Source: Saccharothrix sp.
Lineage (GTDB): Bacteria > Actinomycetota > Actinomycetes > Mycobacteriales > Pseudonocardiaceae
Assembly: GCF_031180885.1 (NCBI RefSeq)
Contig: NZ_JAPSLK010000038.1
Span: 1-64,000, forward strand
DNA length: 64,000 bases
Reading direction: 5' to 3'
Shown: piece by piece, positions 24,808-36,900 of the stretch
Numbering within the stretch: position 1 is the first letter of the stretch
Layout: each line of letters begins with the position of its first letter
Program-made: the position numbers and the translations under genes
Notes under the pieces: model-generated
Told to the model about the DNA's origin: nothing
The model's database searches: none
The model's input: the letters and a program-made list of their open reading frames with translations, nothing else

Positions 24808-24850
24808 CGGTCATGAGGATGATCATGTTCACGAGCGGGAGGGCGGGGGC

Positions 24851-25735
24851 ATGAGCGATTCGGCGACCGAGGTTTTCGTCACCTACCGCAACCTGCTCTT
24901 CACCGTGGCCTACGAGATGCTCGGGTCGGCGGCCGACGCCGAGGACGTGTTGCAGGAGACGTGGCTGCGGTGGGTCGAGGTGGACCTGGACCAGGTGCGC
25001 GACCAGCGCGCCTACCTGGTCCGCACCACGACCCGCCAGGCGCTCAACCGGCTGCGCACCATGCAGCGCCGCAAGGAGTCCTACGTCGGCCCGTGGCTGC
25101 CCGAGCCGTTGCTGACCACGCCGGACGTGGCGGAGAACGTGGCGTTGGCGGAAAGCGTTTCCATGGCGATGATGCTGGTCCTGGAAACGCTTTCGCCGAC
25201 CGAGCGCGCGGTGTTCGTGCTGCACGAGGTGTTCGGGCTGGGCTACGCCGAGATCGCCGAGGCGGTCGGCAAGACCCGCGACACGGTACGCCAGATCGCC
25301 CACCGGGCCCGCAAGCACGTCGAGGCCCGCCGGCCGCGCAAGGCCGTCGCGCCCAGCGAGGTGCGGGCGGTGCTGGACTCGTTCCGAAAGGCGCTGGAGA
25401 CGCGTGACCTCCAAGGACTGATGGACGTGCTCGCGCCGGACGTGGTGCTGGTCAGCGACGGCGGCGGGGTCAAGCAGGCGGCGCTGCGCCCGATCGTCGG
25501 CGCGGACAAGTTCGCCCGGTACGCCGTCGGCGGCCTCGGGAGGTTCACGGTGGACCTGGTCACCGAGCCGACCACGGTCAACGGCAGCCCGGCGCTGGTG
25601 ACGCGGGTGAACGGCGAGCTGGACGGCGTCCTCGCCTGCCACGTCTCGGACGGCCGCATCACGGGCCTGTACTTCGTCCGCAACCCGGAGAAGCTGACCC
25701 GGGTCGGCGCGCAGACGGCGCTGACCCTGGGCTGA
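24851..25735 (+). CDS. sigJ: ECF41-type sigma factor (SigJ-like)
   Basis: This 294-residue protein has sigma region 2 (AYEMLGSAADAEDVLQETWLRW), region 4 (LSPTERAVFVLHEVFGLGYAEIAEAVGK) and the SnoaL-like C-terminal extension that defines ECF41. The extension carries the DGGG signature (VSDGGGVKQAALRPIVG) and the terminal NPEKL motif. In ECF41 this domain tunes sigma activity in place of an anti-sigma factor. The ATG at 24851 has a G-rich ribosome site. The upstream oxidoreductase is the likely regulatory target, matching known ECF41 neighbourhoods. Confidence 0.9.
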   Translation: MSDSATEVFVTYRNLLFTVAYEMLGSAADAEDVLQETWLRWVEVDLDQVRDQRAYLVRTTTRQALNRLRTMQRRKESYVGPWLPEPLLTTPDVAENVALAESVSMAMMLVLETLSPTERAVFVLHEVFGLGYAEIAEAVGKTRDTVRQIAHRARKHVEARRPRKAVAPSEVRAVLDSFRKALETRDLQGLMDVLAPDVVLVSDGGGVKQAALRPIVGADKFARYAVGGLGRFTVDLVTEPTTVNGSPALVTRVNGELDGVLACHVSDGRITGLYFVRNPEKLTRVGAQTALTLG

Positions 25736-25813
25736 TCAGGTTTGGAGAAGCGGGGGAACGGGCCGCGCGCCTAGCGTCGAGATCGTGAGTCCCCATGAGA
25801 CCGGAGGTGGCTG

Positions 25814-25957
25814 ATGTGCCTCTACCGCGTGCCCGGCGCAGCTGTCGCGATGGCCCTGCAAGGGAGTTCGGACACCCCGCCGCCGCCCGAACCGACCGTG
25901 CTCGACCTCCCGGACCGGACCGCCGAGACACCACCGGCGCGCGAGGCGGCGGCGTGA
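25814..25957 (+). CDS. Small ORF of unknown function
   Basis: A 47-residue frame begins MCLYRVPGAAVAMALQG and continues with Pro/Glu-rich sequence to a TGA at 25955-25957. GGAGG lies seven bases upstream of the ATG at 25814. It has no signal peptide and I recognise no family. It sits between the ECF41 gene and decayed DNA, so it could be a real small gene or chance. Confidence 0.4.
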   Translation: MCLYRVPGAAVAMALQGSSDTPPPPEPTVLDLPDRTAETPPAREAAA

Positions 25958-25964
25958 GCTTGCC

Positions 25965-26537
25965 TTGACGGCGGACGAGGCCATCGACGTGCTGCGGCTG
26001 CTGTGGGCGGGCGGCGAGGAGGGCACCGGGTCTTCGGAGTAGCCCTCCTCGTTGCGGCCCCAGCGCGGGTCGCGCAGCGGGTTCACCACGGGCGCCCGCA
26101 CGTTGAGGGCGTGAGCCACGCGGGGGAGTTCTTCGCGTTCGAGGCCCTGTGCAGCTTCCCCAAGCCCCACAACGCCGATCGCGTCCCGGTCCACGTGGGA
26201 GGGTCCAGCCGCGCGGCGGCGCGCCGGGCCGGGGCGCGGTGACGGGTACTTCCCCGGTGGCGCGCTGGTGCCGGACGAGCGCGCGGCCCGGTGGGCGCTG
26301 GTCCGGGTCACGGCGGAGGCCGCGGGGCGTGACCCGGGGGTGTTGGAGTACACGCGGTGGGGGTCGATCGAGATGTCCGTCGAGCAGGTCGAACGGTACG
26401 CGGCCGAGGGCGTGACGCGGGTCGTGGTGAGCGCGACGAGCGCGGACCCGGCGGAGCAGCGGGACCAGCTGTCGGCTTTCGCGGAGCGGTTCGCCCCGGG
26501 CGGCCGGGCGAGCGGTCCTCGTGTTAGCTCTGCGTGA
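25965..26537 (+). pseudogene. LLM-class F420-dependent oxidoreductase relic
   Basis: Pieces of one luciferase-like (LLM) F420-dependent oxidoreductase can be read in order: TADEAIDVLRLLWAGGEEG (25968-26024), then FFAFEALCSFPKP..VPVHVGGSSRAAARRAG (about 26128-26236, another frame), then GDGYFPGGALVPDERAARW to the natural C-terminus at 26537 (third piece, first frame). The N-terminal half is missing, frames change, and a ~90-base foreign piece with a GH3 motif separates the first two parts. It is clearly non-functional. Confidence 0.7.
26028..26118 (-). pseudogene. GH3 glycosidase splinter inside the LLM relic
   Basis: On the minus strand this ~90-base piece encodes NVRAPVVNPLRDPRWGRNEE followed by GYSEDP, a hallmark of family 3 beta-glucosidases/xylosidases. 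The flanks on this strand are antisense to the LLM relic, so only the splinter is foreign. It is too short to function and indicates patchwork recombination. Confidence 0.6.
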
Positions 26538-26645
26538 TTGGGCTGATCGGGCTAGTGCTTTACGACCTCGCACCAGGCAGTGTTCTCCGCTGATCGAGTT
26601 GGCGTGGCGGCGGACCGCCGCCTGTGTACGGGGGGCTTCATCCAA

Positions 26646-29600
26646 GTGGTGCCGGTATTTGGCGTGCGCGGAATCAGACGGGTGGCCGCGTTGGCGGCTC
26701 TCGTCGTGGGGTTCGGGGTGGTGCAGCCGGCGTGGGCCGTGGCGGCTCCCGAGCCGGTGGCGGTGGTGGACGAGGCGCCTGACGAGGCTCGGGCGCAGGC
26801 GCTGGCCAAGCAGCTCGGGCGGTCGGTGCGGATCACCGGCAAGACCACCGAGACCGACGAGTTCTGGGCCACGCCGGACGGCGGGTTCACCTGGCGGCAG
26901 CACCAGCGGCCGGTCCGGGTCAAGCGCGACGGGCAGTGGACCGCGGTCGACACCACGCTGGTCAAGCGCGCGGACGGCACCATCGCGCCCAAGACCACCG
27001 TGGTCGACCTCGCCTTCTCCGGCGGCGGAAAGGGCACGCCCCTGGCCAAGATGGCGCACGGCGGCGCGGAGATCGGCCTGACCTGGGCCTCCGACCTGCC
27101 CGAACCGGTCCTGGACGGGCCGAGCGCGACCTATCCCGAGGTGTTCCCGGGCGTAGACCTGAAGGTCACCGCGGACGTCATCGGGTTCTCCGAGGTCCTG
27201 GTGGTCAAGACCCCGGAAGCGGCGCGGAACCCCCAACTGCGCAAGGTGACCTTCGGGTCCCACACCAAGAACACCAAGGTCCGCACCGCCGCCAAGAAAA
27301 CCGCCGCGGACCCCGGCCTTGAGGTCGTGGACGCCGACGGCGCGGTCCGGTTCACCGGCGACGCCACCCGGATGTGGGACTCCAGCGGTGACGGCGAGGT
27401 CGGCCGGCGCACCGCGGTGATGGTCGCCGAGGTGACCCCGGAGAGCGTCACCATCATCCCGGACCAGGAGTTCCTGCGGCACAAGGACACCAAGTTCCCG
27501 GTGTACCTGGACCCGGACTACTCCTGCGGCTCCTGCGGCAAGGCCCACCACGTGGTGGTGCAGTCCGGCTACCCGACCGCGCGGAACTTCGACGCCTGGC
27601 AGGGCGACCTCGCCGACCTCAAGGCCGGCTACCAGAACTCCGACTCCTCCGGCGTCTCCCGCTCCTACGTGCAGATGAACACCGGCGCCGTGAAGTGGAA
27701 GAACATCCACTGGGCGACCCTGAACACCACGCTCAACTACTCCTGGTGGGGAGCGGGCAGCGCCAAGCCGACCGAGGTCTACCTCTCCGGCTGGATCGAC
27801 GGCAACACCACCTGGAACAACCAGCCCGGCGCGGGCACCTTCCAGTCCTCCAGCAACGTGACCAACCAGTCCAAGGCCCCGAACGTCTCCATGCAGTTCG
27901 ACGTGACCGGCGCCGTGCGCTCCGCGTCGGCGGGCGGCTGGGACCTCACCACGTTCCTGCTCAAGGGCGAGCAGGAGGGCAACACGTACTCGTGGCGGCG
28001 CTTCGGGCTCAACCCGTACCTGGAGACCCACTACAACTCCACGCCGAACAACCCGTGGAGCCACTCGATGCAGAACGGCACCCTGCCGTGCGTCAAGGGT
28101 GAGAACCGGCCGTGGGTGGCGACCCGCACGCCGCAGCTGCAAGCCTGGGTGTCCGACCCGGACGGTGGCGGCCTGGAGGTCATGATCGCCACCAGCGGCG
28201 GGCCGTACGGCGCGGACGTGCCCGGCACGTACTTCGACAACGCCAACTCCCGGCCGTACATCGGCACACCGGGCGCCAACCAGGGCGCGCTCGCCCAGGT
28301 CGCCGTCCCCAGCGGGTGGATCAACTCCGACGGCATCTACAAGTGGGCCATGAAGGTCTACGACGGCGAGGCATGGTCACCGCGCTGGGACTGGGACTGC
28401 GAGTTCTTCGTGGACGCCACCCCGCCGCTCGCGCCGGTCACCAGGCCGACGAACACCCCGGCCAACCAGGGTGACATCGCCACCTTCGACATCAGCGTCG
28501 ACATGGCCACGGCGAACCTGTACGACATCGACCGGTTCGTCTACACCCTCGACGGCAGCGAACCGTCCACCCAGGGCTCGCCGTCCGTGCAGGCCGGCCG
28601 CAAGGACGAGAACGGCAAGATCACCGCGACCGCCCAGCTGTCCACCACGGCCCGCAACGCCAACCAGAACCTGCTCAAGGTCCGCGCGGTCAACAAGGCC
28701 GGCACGCCCGGCCCCAGCGGCTCGTGCGTCGCGCCGCTGACCACCGTCGGCACCGCGCCCAACACCGCGTGCGCCTACGTCGTCCAGCCGTTGACCTCGG
28801 CGAAGTACCTCAAGGGTGCCTGGGCGCTGGACGACCAGTTCGGCACCACCGCGGCCGACAACGTCGCCACCCTCAACCCCGGCCAGACCGCGCACCCGGC
28901 CACGCTCGGCGGCAGCGCCGGGTGGAACGTCGGCCACAACCGCGGCAGCTCGTGGACCCAGGCCGACGCGTTCGGCGCCAAGGACGGCGTGAAGGGCGGC
29001 CTCCAGTTGGCCGACAACGGCTACGCGGCCACCGCGCAGCCGGTCGTGGACACCACGCAGTCGTTCAGCGTCTCCGCGTGGGCCATGCTGAACCGGACCG
29101 ACAGCTACTACACCGTCGCCTCGCAGGACGCGGGCACGGTCAGCGGCTTCTACCTCCAGTTCTCCCACGACGTCGGCAAGTGGTCGTTCTCGACCACCAA
29201 CAGCGACGCGGTCAGCGACACCGCCAACCGCGCCACCTCCGCGGACGGCTCGGCCGCGCCCGCGCTCGGCGTGTGGACCCACCTCGTGGGCACCTACGAC
29301 GCACCGGCCAAGCAGCTCTCCCTCTACGTCGACGGCAAGCTCGCCGGCACGAAGGTCATGGCGAACCCGCTGTTCCCGGCGACCGGTCCGTTCGTGATCG
29401 GCGGCGCGAAGTGGTCGGGCAACCGGGCCGACTTCTTCCCGGGCAAGATCGACGACGTCCAGGCGTGGCAGCGGGTGCTGTCCGCGCAGGACGTGCGCGA
29501 CCTGGCGGGCGTGTCGACCTCGCGGGTCACCCTCGGCCTCGCCGAGGGCGCGGCGGAGAAGCTGGCCACCGGGGCGACCGGTGACGAGTTCTCCGGCAAC

Positions 29601-30914
29601 TACGTGCCCGCGCCGGTGAAGTCGTTGCAGGGCTTCTGGAAGTTCGACGAGGGCACCGGCACCACGGCCGCCGACTCCAGCAACAACGGCGCCGGCTACG
29701 ACAACAACCTGATCACCACCGGCGCGACGTGGGTGCCCGGCAAGTCCGGCTCCGCCCTGCGCTACGCCGGCACGTCGGACAGCTCCAGCCGCTCCGCCGG
29801 ACCCGCCGTGAACACCGCGCAGTCCTTCACGGTGTCCGCGTGGGTGAAGCCGGACGACCTGAACGGCTACTACGGCGTGGTCGGCCAGTCCGGCACCAAC
29901 GTGCCCGGCTTCGCGATCCGGTACTCGCCGGACGTCAAGGCGTGGATCTTCGGCCTGAACACCGAGGACCGCGCGGGTGCCGAGACCCAGTGGGCGTGGG
30001 GGCCAGGTCCCGCGAAGACCGACTGGACGTTGGTCACCGGTGTCTACAACAACGACACCAAGCGCATCCAGCTCTACCTCGACGGCCGGCTGGTCGCCTC
30101 GCGCCCGTTCACCGGCACCCCGTGGAACGCGGCTGGCAAGGTCACCGTGGGCACGTACGACTTCGGCTCGCCGACCCACTTCTTCAAGGGCAGCATCGAC
30201 TCGGTCCAGCTGTGGCAGCAGGCGCTGACCGCGAGCCAGGTCGCCGCGCTGGCCGGTCTGTCCTATGTAGACTCTGCCTGGCACGTCGACGGCCACTGGT
30301 CGGCGACCGCGACCGGTGACGTGTCCCTGGTGACCGACTCCGACGCGGCCTACGCCCGGTTCCAGCCCACGGCGGGCACCGCGCTGACCGTGCCCCGTGC
30401 GCAGGACTTCCGCACCGACCGGTCCTACACGGTGGAGGCATGGGTCAAGCACGACGCGACCAACACCATGACCAAGTCGGCGGTGAGCGTCGACGACACC
30501 ACCAACGGCCCGTTCTCGCTGGGCTACCGCAAGGACGACCAGACCGAGGGCAAGTGGTCGCTGGTCGTGCCGTGCACCCGGGACCAGGCGAACTGCCTGA
30601 AGTACGCGTGGAGCGACGCCGCGGCCGAGAACGGCAAGTGGACGCACCTGGCCATGACCTACGACCGGGCCACCGGCACGGCGTGCCTGTACGTCAACGG
30701 CCAGAAGCAGTCCGGGTGCATCACCGACGTCCCCGCCTACGACGGCAACGGGACGTTGACCCTGGGCAACTTCAAGTGGGGCGGCAACGCGGTGGACCAG
30801 TGGCACGGCGGCATCGCCGGCGTGCGCGTGCACAGCGGTGTGCGGACGGTCTCCCAGATCCAGGACGACCGCACCGCCGACGACCCGGGCGCCCTGTTCG
30901 GCGCCGTCCACTGA
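26646..30914 (+). CDS. Giant secreted LamG/DNRLRE-domain protein preceding RHS
   Basis: This ~1422-residue protein begins with a signal peptide (VAALAALVVGFGVVQPAWAVA). After an N-terminal beta region, a DNRLRE-type domain at about 285-470 carries SWWGAGSAKPTEVYLSGWI and WNNQPG. Ig-like regions follow, then three laminin-G/concanavalin-like domains at about 720-960, 995-1205 and 1215-1415, each with the (A/V)W(A/V) jelly-roll and VDGK/LYVNG strand patterns. Such proteins regularly precede RHS genes in actinomycetes and probably help display or deliver them. The start is uncertain (tandem GTGs at 26646 and 26649); a G-rich site lies about ten bases upstream. Confidence 0.85.
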   Translation: MVPVFGVRGIRRVAALAALVVGFGVVQPAWAVAAPEPVAVVDEAPDEARAQALAKQLGRSVRITGKTTETDEFWATPDGGFTWRQHQRPVRVKRDGQWTAVDTTLVKRADGTIAPKTTVVDLAFSGGGKGTPLAKMAHGGAEIGLTWASDLPEPVLDGPSATYPEVFPGVDLKVTADVIGFSEVLVVKTPEAARNPQLRKVTFGSHTKNTKVRTAAKKTAADPGLEVVDADGAVRFTGDATRMWDSSGDGEVGRRTAVMVAEVTPESVTIIPDQEFLRHKDTKFPVYLDPDYSCGSCGKAHHVVVQSGYPTARNFDAWQGDLADLKAGYQNSDSSGVSRSYVQMNTGAVKWKNIHWATLNTTLNYSWWGAGSAKPTEVYLSGWIDGNTTWNNQPGAGTFQSSSNVTNQSKAPNVSMQFDVTGAVRSASAGGWDLTTFLLKGEQEGNTYSWRRFGLNPYLETHYNSTPNNPWSHSMQNGTLPCVKGENRPWVATRTPQLQAWVSDPDGGGLEVMIATSGGPYGADVPGTYFDNANSRPYIGTPGANQGALAQVAVPSGWINSDGIYKWAMKVYDGEAWSPRWDWDCEFFVDATPPLAPVTRPTNTPANQGDIATFDISVDMATANLYDIDRFVYTLDGSEPSTQGSPSVQAGRKDENGKITATAQLSTTARNANQNLLKVRAVNKAGTPGPSGSCVAPLTTVGTAPNTACAYVVQPLTSAKYLKGAWALDDQFGTTAADNVATLNPGQTAHPATLGGSAGWNVGHNRGSSWTQADAFGAKDGVKGGLQLADNGYAATAQPVVDTTQSFSVSAWAMLNRTDSYYTVASQDAGTVSGFYLQFSHDVGKWSFSTTNSDAVSDTANRATSADGSAAPALGVWTHLVGTYDAPAKQLSLYVDGKLAGTKVMANPLFPATGPFVIGGAKWSGNRADFFPGKIDDVQAWQRVLSAQDVRDLAGVSTSRVTLGLAEGAAEKLATGATGDEFSGNYVPAPVKSLQGFWKFDEGTGTTAADSSNNGAGYDNNLITTGATWVPGKSGSALRYAGTSDSSSRSAGPAVNTAQSFTVSAWVKPDDLNGYYGVVGQSGTNVPGFAIRYSPDVKAWIFGLNTEDRAGAETQWAWGPGPAKTDWTLVTGVYNNDTKRIQLYLDGRLVASRPFTGTPWNAAGKVTVGTYDFGSPTHFFKGSIDSVQLWQQALTASQVAALAGLSYVDSAWHVDGHWSATATGDVSLVTDSDAAYARFQPTAGTALTVPRAQDFRTDRSYTVEAWVKHDATNTMTKSAVSVDDTTNGPFSLGYRKDDQTEGKWSLVVPCTRDQANCLKYAWSDAAAENGKWTHLAMTYDRATGTACLYVNGQKQSGCITDVPAYDGNGTLTLGNFKWGGNAVDQWHGGIAGVRVHSGVRTVSQIQDDRTADDPGALFGAVH

Positions 30915-30946
30915 CCCCCGCCGCGACCACACCACAGGTGAAGCAC

Positions 30947-33900
30947 ATGAGACGCAGCACCCTTGCGACCTCCGTCGTGACGGCGGCCTTGATGCTGGTG
31001 GGCACCGTCACCGCGAGCGCCGCGCCGGCCAAGAAGGGCTGGCACGGCCTGGGCTGGGACCTCCCGGCCCTCCAGCAGACCGAATCCGTGCCCGGGACGG
31101 CCGACCAGCCGCGCCCGGCGCCCGAGAGCGAGACCCGCTCGCTCGCCACGCCGCCGGAGGTGCGGCTGCCCGAGACCGGCAAGGTCGAGGTCGACCTGGC
31201 GCCGGTCGGCGCGGGCACCCGCACCGCCGCCGTCGCCGCCGGGAAGTCCGGGCTGGCGCTGGGCCGCGGTCAGGGCAAGGCGGGTCGCGCGCCGGACGGC
31301 CGGGGCTCGGCGAGCCGGGCCGCGGGCAAGGTCGAGGTGGAGTCCCTCGGCCTGCGCGACGGCCGGGCGCTCTACCGGGTCAGCCCGAAGTCCGGTGACA
31401 CGTCCGGCCCGATCACGGTCCGGCTGGACTACTCCGGGTTCGCCGAGGCGTTCGGCGGCGACTACGGCCGCCGGTTGCGCCTCGTGTCCTACCCGGACTG
31501 CCTGCTGTCCACACCGGACAAGCCGGAGTGCAACGTCGCCACGCCGGTCGAGCACACCAACAAGGACAAGGCGCTGGTCGGTGAGACCACGCTGACCTCC
31601 GCGACCGTGCTGGCGGCGTCCGCCGAGGGCGACAGCGGCTCCGGCGACTACACCGCCACCCCGCTCTCCCCATCCGGCACTTGGACCGCCGGCGGCGCGT
31701 CGGGTTCGTTCACGTACGACTACCCGATCAAGCTGCCCGCCGCGCTGGGCGGCACGACCCCGGCGCTGTCGCTGTCGTACTCGTCGGCCACCGTGGACGG
31801 CGCGACCTCGGCCACCAACAACCAGCCCTCGTGGATCGGCGACGGCTGGACGCTGGCCGCGGGCGGGTTCGTCGAGCGCTCCTACAAGCCGTGCGCACTG
31901 GACCTGGGCGGCAACAACGGCCAGACCAAGACCGGCGACCTGTGCTGGGCGTCCGACAACGCCACCATCTCCTACGCCGGCCGCAGCACCGTCCTGGTCA
32001 AGGACACCGCGACCGGGAACTGGCGGCCCCGCAACGAGGACGGCTCGCGCGTGGAGCGGCTGACCGGCGCGGCCAACGGCGCCCGGGACGGCGAGCACTG
32101 GAAGGTGACCACGCCCGACGGCACGCAGTACTTCTTCGGCCTCAACCGCGTCCCGGGCTGGGCGGCGGGCAAGCCGGAGACCCAGTCGACGTTCACCGCG
32201 CCGGTCTACGGCAACCACGGCGGCGAGCCGTGCAACCAGGCCACGTTCGCCGCGTCGGCGTGCACCCAGGGTTGGCGCTGGAACCTCGACCACGTCGTGG
32301 ACACCCACGGCAACGCGGTCGTCTACTACTACCAGCCGGAGATCAACGCCTACGGCCAGAACATGAACGTCACCACCGCGGGCACCTCCTACGTGCGCGG
32401 CGGCCACCTGCTGCGCATGGAGTACGGGCTGAACGCGGCGGCCGGCGGCAACTTCGCCCAGGCGCCCGCCCGCGTCCTGTTCGACACCGCCGAGCGCTGC
32501 GTGCCCGGCGGCGCGGTGACGTGCGACCCGGGCCAGCTGAACACCTCGACGGCGAGTTCGTGGCCGGACGTCCCCGCCGACCGCCTGTGCGCGCCCGGCG
32601 CGGTGTGCAAGAACGTCGCGCCGTCGTTCTTCACCCGCCGCAAGCTGACCACCATCACCACCCAGGTGGCCAACGGGTCCGGCGGCTGGCTGGACGCCGA
32701 CCGGTGGGCGCTGGCCCACTCGTTCCCGGCCACCGGCAGCGGCGACAGCCCGTCGCTGTGGCTGGACAGCGTCACCCGGACCGGTCTCGCCGGCGGCAGC
32801 GCCTCGCTCCCGCCGACCACGTTCGGCGGCACCGCCAAGAGCAACCGGACGCTGGCCTCGCAGAACTACACCAGCCTGTCCCGCTACCGGATCACCGCGA
32901 TCACCGGCGAACTCGGCGGCACCACCACGGTCACCTACTCCGAGCCGGACTGCCAGTCGGGCACCCCGGATCCGGCGACCAACACCACCCGGTGCTACCC
33001 GGTGCACTGGACACCCGCCGGCGCGACCGACCCGGTCCTCGACTGGTTCAACAAGTACGTCGTCACGGACGTGCACACGGACGGCCGCACGACCCTGGGC
33101 CAGCAGACCCGCACGCACTACGACTACCTCGACGGCGGCGCCTGGCACTTCGACGAGAACTTCTTCCAGGAGGCCAAGTACCGGACGTGGTCGCAGTGGC
33201 GCGGCTACGGCGTGGTCAAGACGACCCTGGGCAACCCGGGCGATGCGGCCGGGCCGCGCACGGTGACCCAGACCCGGTACCTGCGCGGCATGGACGGCGA
33301 CAAGGCGGCCTCCGGCACCAGGTCCGTCACGGTCGCCAACTCGCTCGGCGAGAACACGACCGACGGCGACCAGTACTCGGGTTTCGCCCTGGAAACGCTG
33401 TCCTACTTGGACGGCAACGTCATCACGGCCACGCTCAACGACCCGTGGTCCTCCGGCGCGACCGCCACCGACGCCAACGGCGTCAAGGCCCACCACGTCG
33501 GCACGGGCGTGACCCGCAGCCGGGTGTGGCTGGCGGCGTCGAACAAGTGGCGCACGTCCCGCACGACCACCACCTTCGGTGACCACGGCCTGCCCACGCA
33601 GGTGCAGACCGAGGGCGACGTCGACGACGCGGCCCAGACCTCGTGCACCCGCACGGAGTACGCGGCCAACACGAGCACGTGGCTGCTCACCCTGCCCAAG
33701 ACGGTGCAGAAGGTGTCCGGCCCGTGCACCCAGGCCAACGCCGCGAGCAGCGCGAACATCATCTCCGAGGTCCGCACGCTCTACGACGGCCAGGCCCACG
33801 GCGTCGCGCCGACCCGGGGCGACGCGACCGAGGTGCACATGCTGTCCGACTGGCCCGCCGGCGGGTCGGCGGTGTTCCAGACGCCGAGCGTCAAGACCGG

Positions 33901-36900
33901 CTACGACACCGTCTACGGCCGGGTCGTGTCGGTGTCCGACGCGCTCAACCGCACCACGACGACCACGTACACGCCGGAGACCGGCAGCCCGGTCACCAAG
34001 ATCGTGACCAACGCCCCGCCGGTCACCATCGCGGGCGTGGCGACCTCGCTGACGACCGTGGACGAGATCGACCCGGCCAGCGGCGTGGTCACCGGCAAGG
34101 TCGACCGGTCGGGCCTGCGCACGGACCTGGCCCACGACCCGCTGGGCCGGCTCACCGCGGTCTGGAAGCCCGGCCACACCAAGGGTTCCTCGCCCGCCGA
34201 CGCCACCTTCGCCTACACGGTCAACACGGCCTCGCCGAGCGTCGTGACGTCCAACCGGCTGCTCGCCTCCGGCCAGTACGCCACCAGCTACGCGCTGGTC
34301 GACGGCCTCGGCCGGACCGTGCAGACCCAGTCGCCGACCCCGTACGCGCAGGGCGGCCGGGTGGTCACCGACACCCTGCACGACTCGCAGGGCCGGGCGT
34401 GGAAGTCCCACCAGCAGTACTGGAACAGCGCCGCCCCGGAGCCGTCGCTGCTGGTCGTGCAGGACAACGCGGTGCCCGTCACCACGGTGACCGAGCACGA
34501 CTCGGCGGGCCGGCCCACCGCGGTGATCACCCTGCACGACGGGGTGGAGCTGAAGCGGACCACGACCGCCTACGACGGCGACCGGGTCACCACGGTCCCG
34601 CCGCCCGGCGGCACCGCCTCGGCGGTCGTCACCAACGGCCTGGGCCAGAAGGTGAAGACCCTCCAGTTCAAGGACCGGGCGCGCACCGGCCCCGCGGACC
34701 CCGCCGACACCACCACCTACACGTACCTGCCGTCCGGTCTCCAGCACACGGTCACCGACAGCACGGGCGCCAACAAGTGGACGTTCGGCTACGACCTGCT
34801 GGGCCGCAAGACCACCCAGACCGACCCGGACGCGGGCACCACCACCACGACCTACGACGCCGCCGGCCAGGTCGTCAAGACCACCGAAGGCCGCGGCAAG
34901 GCGCTCGCGTACACCTACGACGCGCTGGGCCGCAAGACGGCGATGTTCGACACGTCGACCGCCGGCCTCAAGCTCGCGAGCTGGACGTACGACACCAAGC
35001 TCAAGGGCAAGGAGACCAACGCGGTCCGCTTCGACGGCGGCAAGGCCTACGTGCGCGCGGTGTCCGGGTACGACGAGGCCGGTCGGCCCACCGGCACCAC
35101 CGTGGTCATCCCGACCAGCGAGGCCGGGATCGGCGGCACGCACTCCTTCCCCGTCACCTACAACCCGAACACCGGGGCCGTCGCCACGGTCAGCTCGCCC
35201 GGCGTGGGCGGCCTGCCCGCCGAGACGATCTACCGCGGCTACGACGCCCTGGGCTACCCCACGGAGTCGTTCGCGGCCAACGGCAACGGCGGCACGAAAC
35301 TGGTGTCGCTGACCCAGTACAACCCGTTCGGGCAGGTGCTGCGGCTGAACCTGGCCGACGCGAACAACCCCAAGCAGGTGTCCGCGACCCACACCTACGA
35401 GGGCGCCACGAACGAGTTGGCGTCGGCGATGGTCGTGCGGTCCACGGCCACCGACCAGGTCGTCGCCAACCGGGCGTACACGTACAACCCGGCCGGTGAC
35501 ATCACCCGGATCGGGGACGTCGACGACACCCAGTGCTTCGGCTACGACTACCTGCGCCGGCTGACGTCGGCGTGGACGCCGGGTTCGGGCGACTGCTCGG
35601 CGGCGGCCTCGGTGGCCGGGCTCGGCGGCGTGGCGCCGTACTGGACGGACTGGTCCTACGACGTCACCGGCAACCGGGTGGAGCAGGTCAAGCACACCGC
35701 GGCCGGCGACACCAAGACCAAGATCGACTACCCGGCACCGGGCTCGCCCCGGCCGCACGGGGCGACGACGGTCACCACCACCGGCCCCGGCGGCACCACC
35801 TCGGCGACCTACGGCTACGACGCGGCGGGCAACACCAACGCGCGCCCGGGCCACTCCCTCGACTACAACGCCGAGGGCCACGTGGCCGTCGACACCGACA
35901 CCGCCACCGGCAAGCCGACCCGCTACCTGTACGACGCGGACGGCAACCGCCTCATCGCGCGGGAACCGTCCGGCACCACCCTGTACGCGGGCGACGTCGA
36001 ACTGTTCGTCCCGGCCGGCTCCACCACGGCCACCGGCACCCGGTTCTACACCCACGGCGGCAAGAACGTCGCCCGGCGGACGTCGGCCGGTCTGGTGTGG
36101 ACGGTCGAGGACCACCAGGGCACCGGCACCGCGTCGGTCGACGCGGGCACCCTCGCCGTCACCCGCCGCCACCACGACCCGTTCGGCGTCGGCCGCGGCA
36201 CCCCGCCGTCGTCGTGGCCGGACCGGCACGGCTTCATCGGCGGCGTGCAGGACGCGTCGGGCACGGTCCACCTCGGGGCGCGGGAGTACGACCCGACCCT
36301 GGGCCGGTTCACCGCGGTCGACCCGCTGCTGAAGCAGGACAACCCGCAGCAGTGGAACGGGTACTCCTACGCCAACAACAACCCGGTCAACCTGACCGAC
36401 CCGGACGGCACCGAACCCCGCGGCGGCCCCTGCTACAACGTGCCCGGCCACGGCTGGATGCGCAGCGACGGCTACCCGTGCGCGGGCGCGGGCGACGACA
36501 AGCCGTGGATGAGCTGCAGCGCCTGCGGCAACGCGCCGCACACGGTGAAGCACCCGCAAGGCAAGCCGGAGTACGGCTCCGACCAGGCCAAGCACAAGCC
36601 GTACCGGAAGCTGTCGGTGCTGGAGGCCGGGCTGGCGGCGCACGACATCAACGCCCGTCTGGAGCACATGGGGCTGGTCGGGACCGCGGTGTGCGTCCGC
36701 TACGAGCTGACCTGCGAGTTGTTCGGGCACTGGGCGGGCAGGTCGGGTAGTGACTACATCCTGCGGCCCGACCAGATGGACCAGCTGATGGTGGACGACA
36801 ACTGGAAGGGCACCCGGGAGGAGCCGATCAACACGTTGAGCGCCATGGCGGCGGAGAAGTGCGCCGGGTCGGCGAACTGCACGGTCAACCTCGACAGCGG

